Positions 35,678-47,863 are shown, numbered from the stretch's first letter. The stretch is DNA of 64,000 nt from Turritopsis dohrnii (GCA_027922465.2 BQMF02000368.1:310001-374000), one strand, 5' to 3'. Made by a program: numbers and translations. The notes: generated from the letters alone by a model not told the origin.

Positions 35678-36332
35678 AGCTTGATTCACATTTATGAAGA
35701 AGCCGTAGGAAGAAGGTGCAAGACCTGTGTGAACATCCGTGAAGAAAGTGAAGCAAAGATGGAAATTGAAGCATGCTTCGACGCAAGAATATCAACTTTT
35801 GTGATATCTTGCTTCACTTTCGGCATCAAAATCAACCTTGCGTCACCCTTACTTCATGATTTTTCTAATGTGAACGTTTGATGCAGCACGTGCAAAAGTA
35901 ATTGTCATGAAGCAAGAGAGAAAATTGAAAATTATAAATTGAAAATGGCTGACGATAACGATGAAATACTTTTGTGAAACAGTTCGAAAATATCCTGTTT
36001 TATACGATAAATCTGATCGCTTTTTTAAAGATAAGCTAAAAAGAAAGTAGCTTGGGAGGTCTCATAATGCCATCTCTTGAACAAGATTATGTTGCTCATA
36101 AATTTGTCGCACCCACATACTTCTCTTTTTTATAGATTTTCGCCTTTTTTTCCTTAATAGCAAGACATCGTCATCATCTAGATCATCCATGTTTTCCTTT
36201 TAGCAGTCTAAATAGCTACTACATTCAAATGTGAATGTCTTGCTGTACATGTTGCATCAGCTTAAAAAGAGATGTATTGCGCATGCTTACTTCACTTGCG
36301 TCCGTGTCTGCTTCATAAGTGTGAATCAGGCT
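35678..36332. mobile_element. Harbinger-like MITE (655 bp, TAA target site)
   Basis: Left AGCTTGATTCACATTTATGA and reversed right AGCCTGATTCACACTTATGA. Flanked by TAA at 35675-35677 and 36333-36335. A 3-bp TAA/TTA duplication fits the PIF/Harbinger superfamily. Its right part is repeated inverted at about 40035-40116. Confidence 0.8.
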
Positions 36333-36512
36333 TAATTGATGTGATCAGAAGTTTCATAATGTCACATAAAAGTCTCAGAAAATATCCTTTTAAATGAAAC
36401 TCTTGGCTATCACTTCGCTCCTTTACCACACTACTTGAGCTAGTAACTTTTGTTATTGCGCCACCCATCAAAAAAAATCAAAAAAAAAATCATTGATTTC
36501 TTAACGATCAAT
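36245..36512 (+). repeat. 268-bp inverted repeat, left arm
   Basis: Reads as the exact reverse complement of 39849-40116, including its poly-A tracts. It runs from inside the MITE at 35678-36332 to TTAACGATCAAT. Confidence 0.9.
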
Positions 36513-36531
36513 GAAGACAAAGTTAACAACC

Positions 36532-39500
36532 CAGGGGCGGATCCAAGGGCGGTCAGATTGGTCGACCGACCTGGTAAAATCAAATCAAATTAAAAATTTT
36601 AAACGAGCGCAATTTAGTTTTTAGCTGTTGCACGCGCTGTGTGCCGATCAAATCTTCACGGGAATTAGCCTTGAGAAGTGATACGTCATGAAACACAGTC
36701 CATACTTTTTGATCACTCATTTTTCGATAGCCTCGGACCAATAAACAATTTTTCCGGCTGAATTAAACTTTGGAAATCGTACCATAAGCGAGTAGGCTAA
36801 GGACCATGTTGCCCACTTTGAGTTTTCGAAGCCACTGCATTTTAGCGCATTCCATTGGTTTAAAATCTTGAAAACAATAGATTGCTAAACAATTGACCTA
36901 TCAAGCCTCGGTTAAAATTTCACTTGTAGTTTTGGATAAGTGACTTTTGACCGTGTGTTTTTGGACCGATTGGTGCTTTGTCTTCCAGACTATAGTTTTT
37001 ACAAATAGGTCAAGCTTATCGACCTCGTGCAGTGAATTCTTAATCGAAGTAGGTTTGAAAAGGTGAAAGCTGTGTTTGATAGCAATGATTGTTATGTATT
37101 AGCGATTTACGAAGTTTTGATAACAAAGTTGTCGGCACAGGTGAGTCACAATGTTTTGATTATGTAGGATTGTAGAAATCTGTCGAATTTTGCTAGTTTA
37201 AACAAGCTCTTTTTTGATGTACAATGTGCATCGAAATTTTTACCGGTTGAGCAGAGGTTGATGGCTAAGGTAAAGGATTTGTTTAATTTGAATAGAATAA
37301 TTTGATTTTGTGTATGATAATATTTGATTTTTAATCTGTTTTGATAAGGAATTTGTGGTTTCTTTTCATTTCTAAAATTAAAGATGGCTGGTTGTTTATT
37401 ATTATTTCAGTTCAGATACAACAGGATGTAAATTGACTTTTCAGATGCTCTTGCTGGTGATGTGAGAATTTTATTGTGCTTGGAGTTACTTCTTAATTCA
37501 TCACACTATGCGTTACATATCCTGTTTCGAGTAAACGTTTTTTCTGAAAAGCAACAACATCAAGGTGAGATGGTAGAAGTTTTTGAACTGTTCTTGACTG
37601 TTCTATATCTGTTAACGATCATAACTATCCTTTTCATGAATGTATATATGTAAAGTTGTTGCATGTAAAAAGCTGTTTATTATGCATGTTGTATTCATAT
37701 TGGGTTGGTTTAATGTTAGATTATTGGAGACTTTGAAATAATAATACAGGGTGTTGTACCTGACTGTGGGTCTCTTCTGCTCTTTCCTGCAGATGTCTAT
37801 GGGAGAGTCTTTTTACTCCCAGAAATTAAACTACATCAACTGGGAAAATTAGACTGCTGTATACTCTTCATGGTATTTCACTTAAGACTAGGGGGAAACA
37901 TTACAACCTGTTCTGTTTAATTCTATTTATTATTACGTGTTTGTATCCCTAAAAATTTATGTAATGGGATCAAATTCAAAATTCAGGTAGACAATGAAAC
38001 ATGTAAACAGATCGTTTCAGGCATACGACAATAAAATGCTAGGTAAAGCTTAAATATTTTTTCTGAAATCGAAAAGGTATTTTATTTCATTTCATTATAT
38101 TTCCAGAGGTCATCATCAGATCTTGGTTAGAAAAAACGTTTAAGGTTCTGGTAACATTCATTAAAAACTTGTAATCCTGTTAAATTACCTTCATGTTCCA
38201 GTTTTTGTAGTAGTTCTGCTGAAAAATTTGAAGTTACTCTTTTTCATATTCAAACAAAATATATGGTTATTATTATTTCTTCAACTGCCTTAACTGTTTC
38301 TATAATAATTGCTACTTCAAGTACTTTAATCTCTAAACCTGATGATATTGCCTTCTTGCTTGTTACTGCTTCAACAAAATACAAAACACAAGTTTTACCT
38401 ATAATGTCATCGGTAACAGAGAAGAGATTGGGTTGTTAATTTAAGCAATGCTTTCAAACCAAAAAATTATATAATTTTCCCAAAACAGATAATGCATGGT
38501 TTGATTTGTTTTCTTAGTTTATATAATATTCTCTATCTTAGATGTACCTCCCTTGTGTATTGTTTGTTCTGGAAGGTTAAATTTTGTTGTTCATGGATAA
38601 CTTTCATCATTAATCATAACCATTACATTATTAATTTTTGTTAAGAGTAACTCAGGTAAATAAGTAAGCATTCAATGGAGGTATCGTATCGGTTATGGAG
38701 CATAGACTTTATTTGAGTGACTAACCTTAATGCTATATATAAGTTTAGAAGATCGATTCACCATTTTACCATTACCCTAGCCTTAAGATACATATTGGAT
38801 ATGCATCATATAAATTGATCTCATATTTAAACATCATAAATTTTTTGCAAGGTTCCTTGGATATTTTACTTTTTTTTAATTCTTATTACAAACTATCAAC
38901 TTAATTCTGGCTAGAAAAGACTAGTTATGGTGTATTCATAAACTGTACATTGAAACAAATTGTACTTGATAATAGAAGAATGAGAATTAGATTTACAATG
39001 TCTAACAGTGTACCCCATTTTGGAGTTCATCTGTATGAATTGATCATGATTTTCCTTTTCATTTTATGTGAAAATATTGAGAAGAAAATATTGAAAACTG
39101 ACATTTAAACGTGAGAGGCCAAATATGATTAGTATCTCTGATGACATGACTTGTTTATTTGTTAGTGTAATGTCAATGTTGTGTTAATATTATATCAATC
39201 TTGATTATTGTGCTGTCCACAACTGGTAATTACACTATTGTATTAATCTAGTTGTGCTGATGACGCCTGATATTGGCAGAAACAGTGCTGTTTTTCATGC
39301 CATTGTTCGTTATTTCTACGACAATACTTCCTTTTATAGGTTTGGTGGTGGAGAAATCTAATGTTCTGCTTTCTTCACTTGCATAAAGAGGAAAACATGA
39401 AAATGAAAATAAGACAACATCGAACCATCTATATTCAAGTTATTACGATTTGTAGTTTGTTTTTATTCAAAAGAAATTGAAGTTTCCACTTCGTTTTTTT

Positions 39501-39651
39501 ACCCCCGAAATAGCACGAAATAGCGTTTTTAGACGATTCAGACTCGAAAATGTTCTTTGCCCCCCCCCCCCCCCCCCCCCCAACCATGGTGGGGGCGAGG
39601 TTAAGGCATTCACTTTCGACCTGGTAGAAAAAAATCCTAGATCTGCCCCTG
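36532..39651. mobile_element. 3.1-kb hAT-like element
   Basis: Ends CAGGGGCGGATCCAAGG and, reversed, CAGGGGCAGATCTAGGA, flanked by the direct repeat CAACC at 36527-36531 and 39652-39656. The CAGGGGCGGATC terminus is typical of hAT transposons and the 5-bp duplication matches the hAT5 group. No open transposase frame survives. A run of 22 C lies at 39560-39581 near the right end; the open frames across it (39467-39710) are artefacts. Confidence 0.75.
39560..39581. repeat. Poly-C homopolymer (22 C)
   Basis: Uninterrupted C run followed by AACCATGGTGGGGGCG in otherwise AT-rich DNA. Confidence 0.95.
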
Positions 39652-39848
39652 CAACCGTATCTTTATTGTTTAAAGGTGAAAAATCTTTCATGCCGTTATG
39701 TGACATCTGAGACTCTCAATTAAAGTAATTGCTTACGTAAAGGTTTTTCAAACGTGCGTAACATTGGCTTTGTTAAAATGGAAGAGATAAAATATTGTTA
39801 CAAAATTGTTTTTATTTTCGAAATTTGATTTTATTGTTAAACATCTTA

Positions 39849-40116
39849 ATTGATCGTTAAGAAATCAATGATTTTTTTTTTGATTTTTTTTGATGGGTGG
39901 CGCAATAACAAAAGTTACTAGCTCAAGTAGTGTGGTAAAGGAGCGAAGTGATAGCCAAGAGTTTCATTTAAAAGGATATTTTCTGAGACTTTTATGTGAC
40001 ATTATGAAACTTCTGATCACATCAATTAAGCCTGATTCACACTTATGAAGCAGACACGGACGCAAGTGAAGTAAGCATGCGCAATACATCTCTTTTTAAG
40101 CTGATGCAACATGTAC
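39849..40116 (-). repeat. 268-bp inverted repeat, right arm
   Basis: Reverse complement of 36245-36512 with no difference seen. It contains a truncated copy of the Harbinger-like MITE end, cut at GTAC (40113-40116). Confidence 0.9.
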
Positions 40117-42940
40117 TTTCCCATTTCCTACAAAGATTACATCACGAGAAAGACCAAAAAATAAGGATTCCATTGATATAAAATTTATAAAAATTAATTG
40201 GATATTTTCTTCAAAACTGCGATGATAATTTTTAAATCCAATGTTTTGAAACACACTGTAGAACATGACTGCAATTTATTGCAGTTACTCAATAATTGAA
40301 AACTTTCAATTAATAAAATATTGCTCAAAAACAACAAAAAATGCACTTTTAAGTTTTATAGACGAGTTTCCAATGTTAATTACACTTTTATACCTTGTTC
40401 ATACTAAAAATCAAATACAATGTACGAAAATAGATAGGAAGTGCTAATGTGTATTGAAACTTTCTAATGTCGGTTGTCTTTAAGGGGACTCCAGAGAACC
40501 AAATAAAGTGACAACATTTTGAAGTGTATAAAGAGACTTTTATTTCCTGCGAGGCTGCGTGCGCATACTCACAGGAAAATGACTTGATTAATGATATTCT
40601 ATGTTGCAATATACCGTTATTATCGAGCAAAGAACACTGGTGTTCATAAACATTACGTCACTAAGAAACTCCTCTATACATCATTACCCTCAAAAAATGG
40701 AGTAACAAAGGAACAAAAGAAGACGTGCATGATATAAAAAAGTTAAACATTTCTTTACAAGCCTTTTTACCATCTACAGCTTTGTGACTGAAGACCGCAA
40801 TACGAAGGTAAATTTTATTATTTCACTAAAATGGTAGGTTTTGTTTTACAAAAAATGTCCTTGTAAGACTTTATGAATAAAATTTCCAATTCGTGCATCA
40901 TTCATATCAATATTGTTGGTAAATGTTGCAAATGAAAATGTTTAAAAAGACTAGATTGTGATTTTATCTCATTATTCAGAATTGGTTTGTCACAACAAAA
41001 CTCCTTATGAACCCTATGAACTTTATAAAACTCAAACGACTTTTGTAACGAATCCAAAAGTTAACACAGTGTGTGTTTACCGAAATTAAAAATTGTGATT
41101 ATTAACATAGTAACACAAAAAGAGATAAAATGATGTTGCCTTCCGTCATTCTTCTTTATGCAATAGTCATGATTTTTTTAACTTTTTAGCGTTATATAAA
41201 AACTTACAATTTCAAAACAAAAGCGAGTATACTTAACAAGTTTATTCGTACAAGGGAATTTGCTATCCTTATAAGGGCCTCAAAAAGGTAATTTTTTTAA
41301 AAAAAACGGACCCGAATTTCCCATTATGAAAATATTTGGCACACTTTCATAGAATATTTACAGACGAAGAAGTTGAAGGGTTTTACTCCAATTCTAGAAT
41401 TTGCATAGTTTTGACACAGGTTCGCTTATAGGTCTCTTCGCATTTAGGACAAAGCAGTCAAGTGGTGGAGTTATTTACTGTATGATGTTCTCTGTTTCAT
41501 CACAAAACTAATAAGTGACAACTTATCCTGAGAACATTGTCCATGTTTGTTCAAATCCTCAACAGAAATACCACCAAGAATCTCCACTTTAAAACAGTCA
41601 TATTCATTACAAAGAGCATCAATATCATTGTCCTCATTCTTATCGAAATGTTTTTCGTAATGTTATCATCAAAAATAATTCTAATAATTTTGATAATTAT
41701 GCAGAATTGAGGCCATTCAGGAAGTCTCAAATTTTGAAAAAAATAAACAACAGATTTCGCATATAACGAAATTCAATTTTGAAAAATTACACAAAATTTG
41801 AAGAAACATTAAAAAGATACGAAAGAAAATTTTCAAAAAGACAAAAATTTCTGTAGTGTACTCAGCCTAAAAATTTGAGAAAGTCTCAGTGTTCTTAGTT
41901 GGCTCACTGTGATTGTTATGTTATGTGTAATATTGATTTAATACCACCTAACAATTTCACACCAAAACTTACTTTTGTGATTGAACTTAAGAACAACATT
42001 TGCTTCATTTTTGAAAACATGATAATAAGAGACTTCACCAACCTAACAATTATATGTAAAAAGATAAAGTATCTTTTATAAGTGGTGAATATGTGCAGAA
42101 TCAAAGATAAAAAGAATGGACAGGGAAAGGGTAAAATGTTTAGTAAGAATATGCTAGTTTTGAAGATTTTGTTAATAACAGACTAACTATTGTTTCATTT
42201 TCACTTTCTGAGGTAAGCATAATTTAAACCACAACAAGAGCCAGATGGCGCAAAACGGTAGCAGCAAATCTGCTTATAAAAAATTACAAAAAAGTTCTAC
42301 TAAATATCTGACTGGTGGATAACAGGCATAAGCGATAAAGTTAGTAATTATATGTCAAAATGATTAGTAAGTGAGAAAGTGTCTAATCATTAAACACCAG
42401 AAGTTAATTAATTAAAGAAAAAAGAATTATATATGCGTGAGCTGTGCAACGTTATAATTTCACGAAACCAAAAATGAATTCCAACAAATAACTGCATTCC
42501 TTGAACTAGATCTTTGAAAGCCTTAATGCACAACATAGTGCATTAGCTAACAAACAAGGTGCTATAGGAAGGTTTGAACTGATAACAAGAAAAACAACAT
42601 ATATCAAATTTCCAGTATCAAAGTATTTTCAGTTAGCATTAGTTTTGATTATAATTCATTCTTTTATGAATTGAGGTAGAGAACATTAATGAAAACGTGT
42701 TTTAAAATTTATGATAATGCAAAACATTAAAAAATTCGAAGACTGCGTTCGTTCATTAGAATTTATGCGGTGTAATTAGTAGAGTCTTGCAGACTCTAAA
42801 TCGTAGACTAATTGCCATTTCGATCGAAGGAGGAGTAGTAGTAGGAGTCTACGGGTGTTTTAACACGGTATTCGCTTTCGCTGCTACCGTATAAGGTACC
42901 ATCTCCCGCTTAAACTAACTTTATTTTAATTTATTTATTT
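40117..42940. other. Intergenic, no gene seen
   Basis: AT-rich. About 40160-40258 is the inverted dispersed repeat shared with 481-582. Just before the BAHD gene, about 42810-42860 carries a GGAGTAGTAGTAGGAGTCTA stretch whose reverse complement resembles about 51890-51935. Confidence 0.5.
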
Positions 42941-42963
42941 TTAGGTGCTTCTTTCTTGAGAGT

Positions 42964-44280
42964 ATGGAGTTACAACGTTTAAATACTATCATTGTAAATG
43001 GACCAAGTGATGTGAAGGAAGATCAAAAGCTTTCACCATTGGATAAACCTTTGAAAGGAGCTACTATACCTTTGGCTTACTATTACAGAAATGATGAAAT
43101 TAAAGGTGGGAATTTCACCCAAAAGTTGTTGACGGGTTTAGAGGTAGTGCTTGCTGAGTATCCAGAGTTTGCTGGATCGTTTGAGAGTAAAGAGAATGGG
43201 TGGTATCTCCGTTGTAATAACAAGGGAGTAATCTTTGTTAAATCAACAGGGAATTTTACGTTTGCTGATGCCGAAAAGAGCCACTTCATTTTAGACATTC
43301 CGGAAGAAAAACTCTATTTACAAGAAAACGATGAAGAAAAGTCTTATTTGACAAGTGTAAATGTGATCGAACTCAAAGATCATTCATTGATTGTGGCAGT
43401 AAGATTGTCTCATGGAGTATGTGATTTACATGGTGCTTTTCGCTTCTTAACTGCATGGGGAGAAGCTTCAAGAACTGGCAAGATTGGACTGTTTACCAAT
43501 CACACGGACCGTAAACTGGTGTCTGGGAATGGAAAGCCAATAATGAACGACAAGTATCGTGGCGATACACCTTTTTCGTCTATGGCCAGACCAAAAACGC
43601 ATCAACTTGCAACCTGTTTTGTTTCCTACGACAAGCTTAATGATCTTAAAACCGAATTTAGCGAAGGGCTAAATCCAGGTCAGTTTCTATCTAAGAATGA
43701 TATACTAACAGGCGTTATTTGGAAAGCTCAATTGAATGCACGACTTCACAGAAATAATGAATTCACAACTTGTGTAATATACAAGAACTGCAGACCAAAT
43801 TTGGATTTAGAAGATTCTTACATTGCTAACTGCATGACCCTTTTGGCTCAAAGACACCGCACGGAGGATGTCAACACACTTTCGGTGAAAGACGTTTGCT
43901 TAAAGATACGATCATTCTACAGCACGGTAACGAAAGAATACATTATTGATGACATCAATTGGTTTGAAGGGGATGGAAAAGATGGCTCGCTTTTCTATGA
44001 TCACGTTTCTGGTAATGAATTCTTATTCTCATCAGTAGCTGCATTTCCCGTGTACGGATTTGATTTCGGTGCTGGCAAACCAAAATATTGTGGTCTTAGT
44101 AGGGAGATACCTGTGGGCATGACATCAATTTTGCCCGTTTCGAATGAAGATGGTTTAGAAGTGATTGTATCACTGGAACCAGATGAAATGGAGACATTCT
44201 TAGGAGATGTGCACGTGAAACGCCTGTTCGACTTGAAGCATATTTCCGAAGGCTTAGCTCCTGTTATACCATACGAATAA
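42964..44280 (+). CDS. BAHD-type acyltransferase
   Basis: A 438-residue intact, intronless frame. It follows the plant/fungal transferase (PF02458) layout: an N-terminal LSPLDKPLKGATIPLAYYY, a KLLTGLEVVLAEYPEFAGSF segment equal to the region before the core, the catalytic HGVCD (HxxxD; H150, D154) in RLSHGVCDLHG, and a late DFGAG (367-371) where the family has DFGWG. BAHD enzymes pass acyl groups from CoA thioesters to alcohols or amines; the substrate here is unknown. A likely splice acceptor (TTTATTTTTAG) 20 bases upstream of the ATG suggests a non-coding 5' exon. Base use is like the surroundings, so a transfer, if any, is not recent. Related condensation-type or alcohol acetyltransferase folds share HxxxD but lack the DFG motif, which supports the BAHD call. 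Confidence 0.85.
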   Translation: MELQRLNTIIVNGPSDVKEDQKLSPLDKPLKGATIPLAYYYRNDEIKGGNFTQKLLTGLEVVLAEYPEFAGSFESKENGWYLRCNNKGVIFVKSTGNFTFADAEKSHFILDIPEEKLYLQENDEEKSYLTSVNVIELKDHSLIVAVRLSHGVCDLHGAFRFLTAWGEASRTGKIGLFTNHTDRKLVSGNGKPIMNDKYRGDTPFSSMARPKTHQLATCFVSYDKLNDLKTEFSEGLNPGQFLSKNDILTGVIWKAQLNARLHRNNEFTTCVIYKNCRPNLDLEDSYIANCMTLLAQRHRTEDVNTLSVKDVCLKIRSFYSTVTKEYIIDDINWFEGDGKDGSLFYDHVSGNEFLFSSVAAFPVYGFDFGAGKPKYCGLSREIPVGMTSILPVSNEDGLEVIVSLEPDEMETFLGDVHVKRLFDLKHISEGLAPVIPYE

Positions 44281-45175
44281 CATCTATACCGTACGAGTAA
44301 TATCTGTATAATTACCATGATGAGATTTATTAAAAGTTAACACTGTTTATTGAAGTTTGGTTAAGTTGAAGTTTCCGACTTTCCTTTTCAACATCGCCTT
44401 GTCACCAACATATCTTGCAACTAACTGTTTTTAGTACCATGTTTCTTGCGAATTTCTCCTCGTTATTATTCTATCGCTTTACTTAAAAATATTTATTACG
44501 AATTAATGTCCACTTATTATTTCTACTCCGTAGTGGGATAATTAAATTAAAAGCAATTCAAATCTTTAAGATGAGGTCATGCTTATTGTCCGTAACATGG
44601 TGTCTTAACAGAATTTTGCGGGAAGTGTAAGGGTTTAAATTTCCTATAGATTCGCTGGAACATTAAATGTATCATGCTTCCAGCGTGCTATAACGCCATT
44701 GATGTGCTGAAAGTCACGTGAAAAGTCACGTGAGAGCAAACTGAACTTAAATCAGCTTTCAAAGTTCCTACCAACCGATGGTGTAGTTTACACACCACTT
44801 GATGTCAAAAGTGTCTGTTGTATAGGTTTTTAACTCGGAATGGGATTAAATATGCAAACCACTGGGGCGATTGACACTTCCTAAACACTTTAAGATCGAA
44901 AAGGAATTTAATTGCACTGATCTTCGTTTTTGATTCTTTTAACGGACAGAATGATCGATTTATCTAGTTTATCATGTATACCACCTGAAATCTTGTACGT
45001 TACTTTTTTAAATTTTTTAAATTTACAGTCAAACTTTTCTTAATCGTAGTCATTTTTTCGGTAGGCCATTGATAATTGACGATTAGTGTAATAACACACG
45101 GTGTGACGTCAGTTTTTTATTGTCACACGGAGGAGCCATGTTTTTGGGGAAATATCTCGACAACCAATGTCGATG
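44281..45175. other. Intergenic, no gene seen
   Basis: Includes the start of an old duplication: about 45090-45175 resembles 46535-46670 (shared TGACGTCAGTTTTTT). Confidence 0.5.
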
Positions 45176-45349
45176 CCGTATTTTCTCCATTTAGCGCCGC
45201 CCTCTGATAAGCGTCACCTTCTCAAGAGCGCCGCACCTAAACTCTCAAAAATTTTAAGAGCGCCGCCCTCTGATAAGCGCCGCCTCTGAAAGGCTCTCTG
45301 AAAGCGGCGCTTTTTGGAAAAAAAATGAAAAAACAGATCAGTATGTGTT

Positions 45350-45721
45350 TTACTTGAATTCTATGCTTTTTTTGTCACTATATTCTTCTACATCTAATTC
45401 TAAATAGGAATATTTTATTTTCTTCTTTGTTAACTCCTCAAACAAGTTCGACGAAAAACATTTGCAACTAGCCGGGACAACAAGTCCCAGTTCTCGCTTC
45501 CTTTTTCCAGTAACATTTGCTGTCATCGAATTTGAATCATCGGCTTGAAGAAATTGATTAATGAGTTTTGGTAGTTCGATCGGCATGTGTCCAACTAAAA
45601 CTTTCTTCTCGTCTGCAACGAAAAACCTGGAGAAGGGAGGTTCAAAGCGGAAAAAATTGACGGGGGAGGTAGAAAACTTACCAATGAGGACCTCGAAGAA
45701 GAAGTTCTTGAATGGATTCAT
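45350..45721 (-). pseudogene. HIRAN-like ORF inside the GCGCCGC-ended element
   Basis: The frame (123 codons) contains VLVGHMPIELPKLINQFLQ followed by TANVTGKRKRELGLVVPASC. This matches the second half of the HIRAN-like module (VGHVPxxIS...F...VTGxRR) seen also at 6723-7229 and 58440-58750. The first half (RGxHVY...) is missing; upstream the strand is antisense to the helix-turn-helix remnant, so the ORF is truncated. A possible intron lies at about 45630-45680. Confidence 0.5.
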
Positions 45722-46014
45722 GAACGAAGGGCTGGTATGCTCAGAGTCTCACGAAAGCTAATCATGAAAAAAGCCAATCATCACTCTTTTAAAACATGTG
45801 CCTTGAATTTAGCCACTGATGGTAGCGAAGATGACCAAATACACTGTTTTAAGGAACAAGGAGCATGTCCAGATGGAGCAGCGAGACTTCAGAAGTCGTT
45901 GCAACAAGTTGAAGAAGAGGCATCGTCGCTCAACCCTTTTTAGATTTCAGAATCAGAGGTGGAATACGCCTGCTTTCACTTGATCGCTAGCGACGAAGAT
46001 ATTGAAATATTATA
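45655..46014 (+). pseudogene. Transposase helix-turn-helix remnant (pogo/CENP-B type)
   Basis: A plus-strand frame reads GGGRKLTNEDLEEEVLEWI and LRVSRKLIMKKA, the pattern GxGRK...LE.ELLEWI...RVSRK.I.. of the CENP-B-like helix-turn-helix of pogo/Tigger-type transposases. It continues to NPF and, past a TAG at 45941-45943, to ISESEVEYACFH and DEDIEIL, like the acidic tail of such proteins. The DDE catalytic part is absent, so this is an internally deleted copy. Confidence 0.55.
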
Positions 46015-46195
46015 AGTATTCTTTTAATAAGAAGAAAATATGTCTAAAAATCAAAAGTATAGTTTTCAATTTCATGGGTTGTTTCCTTGATTTCTCAGGC
46101 CTTTATAAAGTTGGAATCAATAATTTGAAAAGAGCGCCGCACCTAAAATCTCGAAAATTTAAAGAGCGCCGCGACGCTTACTTGAGGAAATACGG

Positions 46196-47863
46196 TTACT
46201 GCCGTTTTTTGGATTCCACGATACAAGCAATGGGGTGACCAAAAATGTTGGCCTAAATTCTTTTAGGTGATGTGGATATGACATCATCAAATCAGTAACG
46301 GTTGGATAATAGGGAAACGATCCCATTCATCTTTTTGATCAGTTTTTCGAGCTCTATAACATGGACATACTTTCCAGTCGTGATTTCCGCACATTGTTCT
46401 TGAAATTAAAACTCGTAAATACCTTTTACACGAGACTTATATATAATAGTGATTGTGCATCCCACTTTTAAAGAGTGATATATTTAGTTTAAATTTATGA
46501 TCAAGTTCTTCTTAGTTGCGCGTAAAATCACGATTATTATAACACGTGGCGTGACGTCAGTTTTTTCTATGATCTTGGAGAATCATTGCATTGCATCCCC
46601 AATCGAACGCGACGGGAAATTTTGGGAAATACCTCGAGAAACAATAGGGATTATAGACGTTTTTTGGGGTCGTCAATGCAAGCGATGGGGGACGAAAGTT
46701 TTGGGTACTTTTGGTTGGTGTGTTTATAGCGTCAAAATATTGAATCAGGAACAATTCTCTAACGGTTGGTCGTAACGATCTCATACAGTATTTTTGTCAG
46801 TTTCTCGAGCTCTACAACATGGGTACACTTTCCAGTTGATTCAATTTTTCGTCACGAGATACACACACAGGAATGGCAGATTTCACACATGATCTTCGAA
46901 ATAAGACACAGGTCCAACGAGATTAACAACGCGCTTCTGAATTCTATCAAGCAAGTGAAGTGTCGAGGGAAATGGTTGTCAGCGTGTGTTAAAAGAGCCA
47001 TTGACCGAGTAAATAAAGCTACTTCCATTCCTCTATTTCTGTAAAAGTATATCTTCAATACAAATTGATTTCAAAGACATTTTTCTATGCTACCGTCGCA
47101 TGAGCGAAATCAAATAGAGCGTTTTAGGCGGCGTCTTGATAGCGCATCACAAACAAAGTCTTAAGAACTTTGAGAGACATCTCGAACAGCAGGGAAATAC
47201 AGCAACGCGTTGAAAAATTTTACTTCGGATGAAAGCATCTTTCGATCTACATTTCACTTCGATTGCCTCATGATGTTTTTAAAACCGATTATTACTTTAT
47301 GTCAAAAAGTCCTTGGCGAAATTCAAGGAGAAGTGTCTTGCATGCAAATACTACTAGATTTTTTTTTCAGACACCGACTTAAGAAGATGCTACTTCTGTG
47401 GGGTGGGCAAAATCGTCAGCATGTCACTGCAACGAAGTGCGTTTCCATGGAAATGGTGTGTATATTTATCTGCGTCTCTATAAAAATATACTCCTCTGCG
47501 GTGACTTAAACAATTTTTCCCAGACGTTTCTAAGTCTGAATTGTAGTATAATGAAAAATCCCTCCAGGAAAGCATAGAATAAATATTAAATTTTAAAAAT
47601 ATACTGTCGAACATTATCCACGTCAACACAACAACGTCACGAATGTCACGAACACGAACTTGTCGGATACAAATGACGGACGGGAAAACGTCGAACGGAA
47701 CACGACATCGAAATTTCATTTTTCAAATTACTACGATGAACAAGATAAAATTTAACGTCATCTGTGAGAGAGGGTGAATCGTTTGATGGTGAATCGGAAA
47801 TTGCACGCCGCGAGTAGAACAAAAAACATATGAATGCCATCCCAATAACACCAAGAATTATGG
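46196..47863. other. Repeat-rich spacer 3' of XPOT
   Basis: Holds the second part of the old duplication (46200-46400 against 46670-46860, both with CGAGCTCTA(C/T)AACATGG) and a short palindromic element at about 47386-47520. Open frames here overlap each other and show no domain. The 3' untranslated part of XPOT must lie at the right end. Confidence 0.5.
47386..47520. repeat. Short palindromic element, copy 3
   Basis: Contains AAAATCGTC and GTCACTGCAACGAAGTGC on one side and TATACTCCTCTGCGGTGACTT on the other half, the arms of the family. Confidence 0.5.

Larger units (their letters stand above)
45176..46195. mobile_element. 1.0-kb transposon with GCGCCGC-rich ends
   Basis: Ends CCGTATTTTCTCCATTTAGC and, reversed, CCGTATTTCCTCAAGTAAGC, followed on both sides by repeated AGAGCGCCGC motifs. 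It breaks a duplicated host segment whose other copy (46490-46860) lacks it, which proves insertion. Contains a HIRAN-like ORF (minus) and a helix-turn-helix remnant (plus). Confidence 0.8.

Noticed and set aside
39467..39710. Two overlapping open frames on both strands
   Set aside because: Produced by the poly-C run, giving Pro/Gly runs; no domain.
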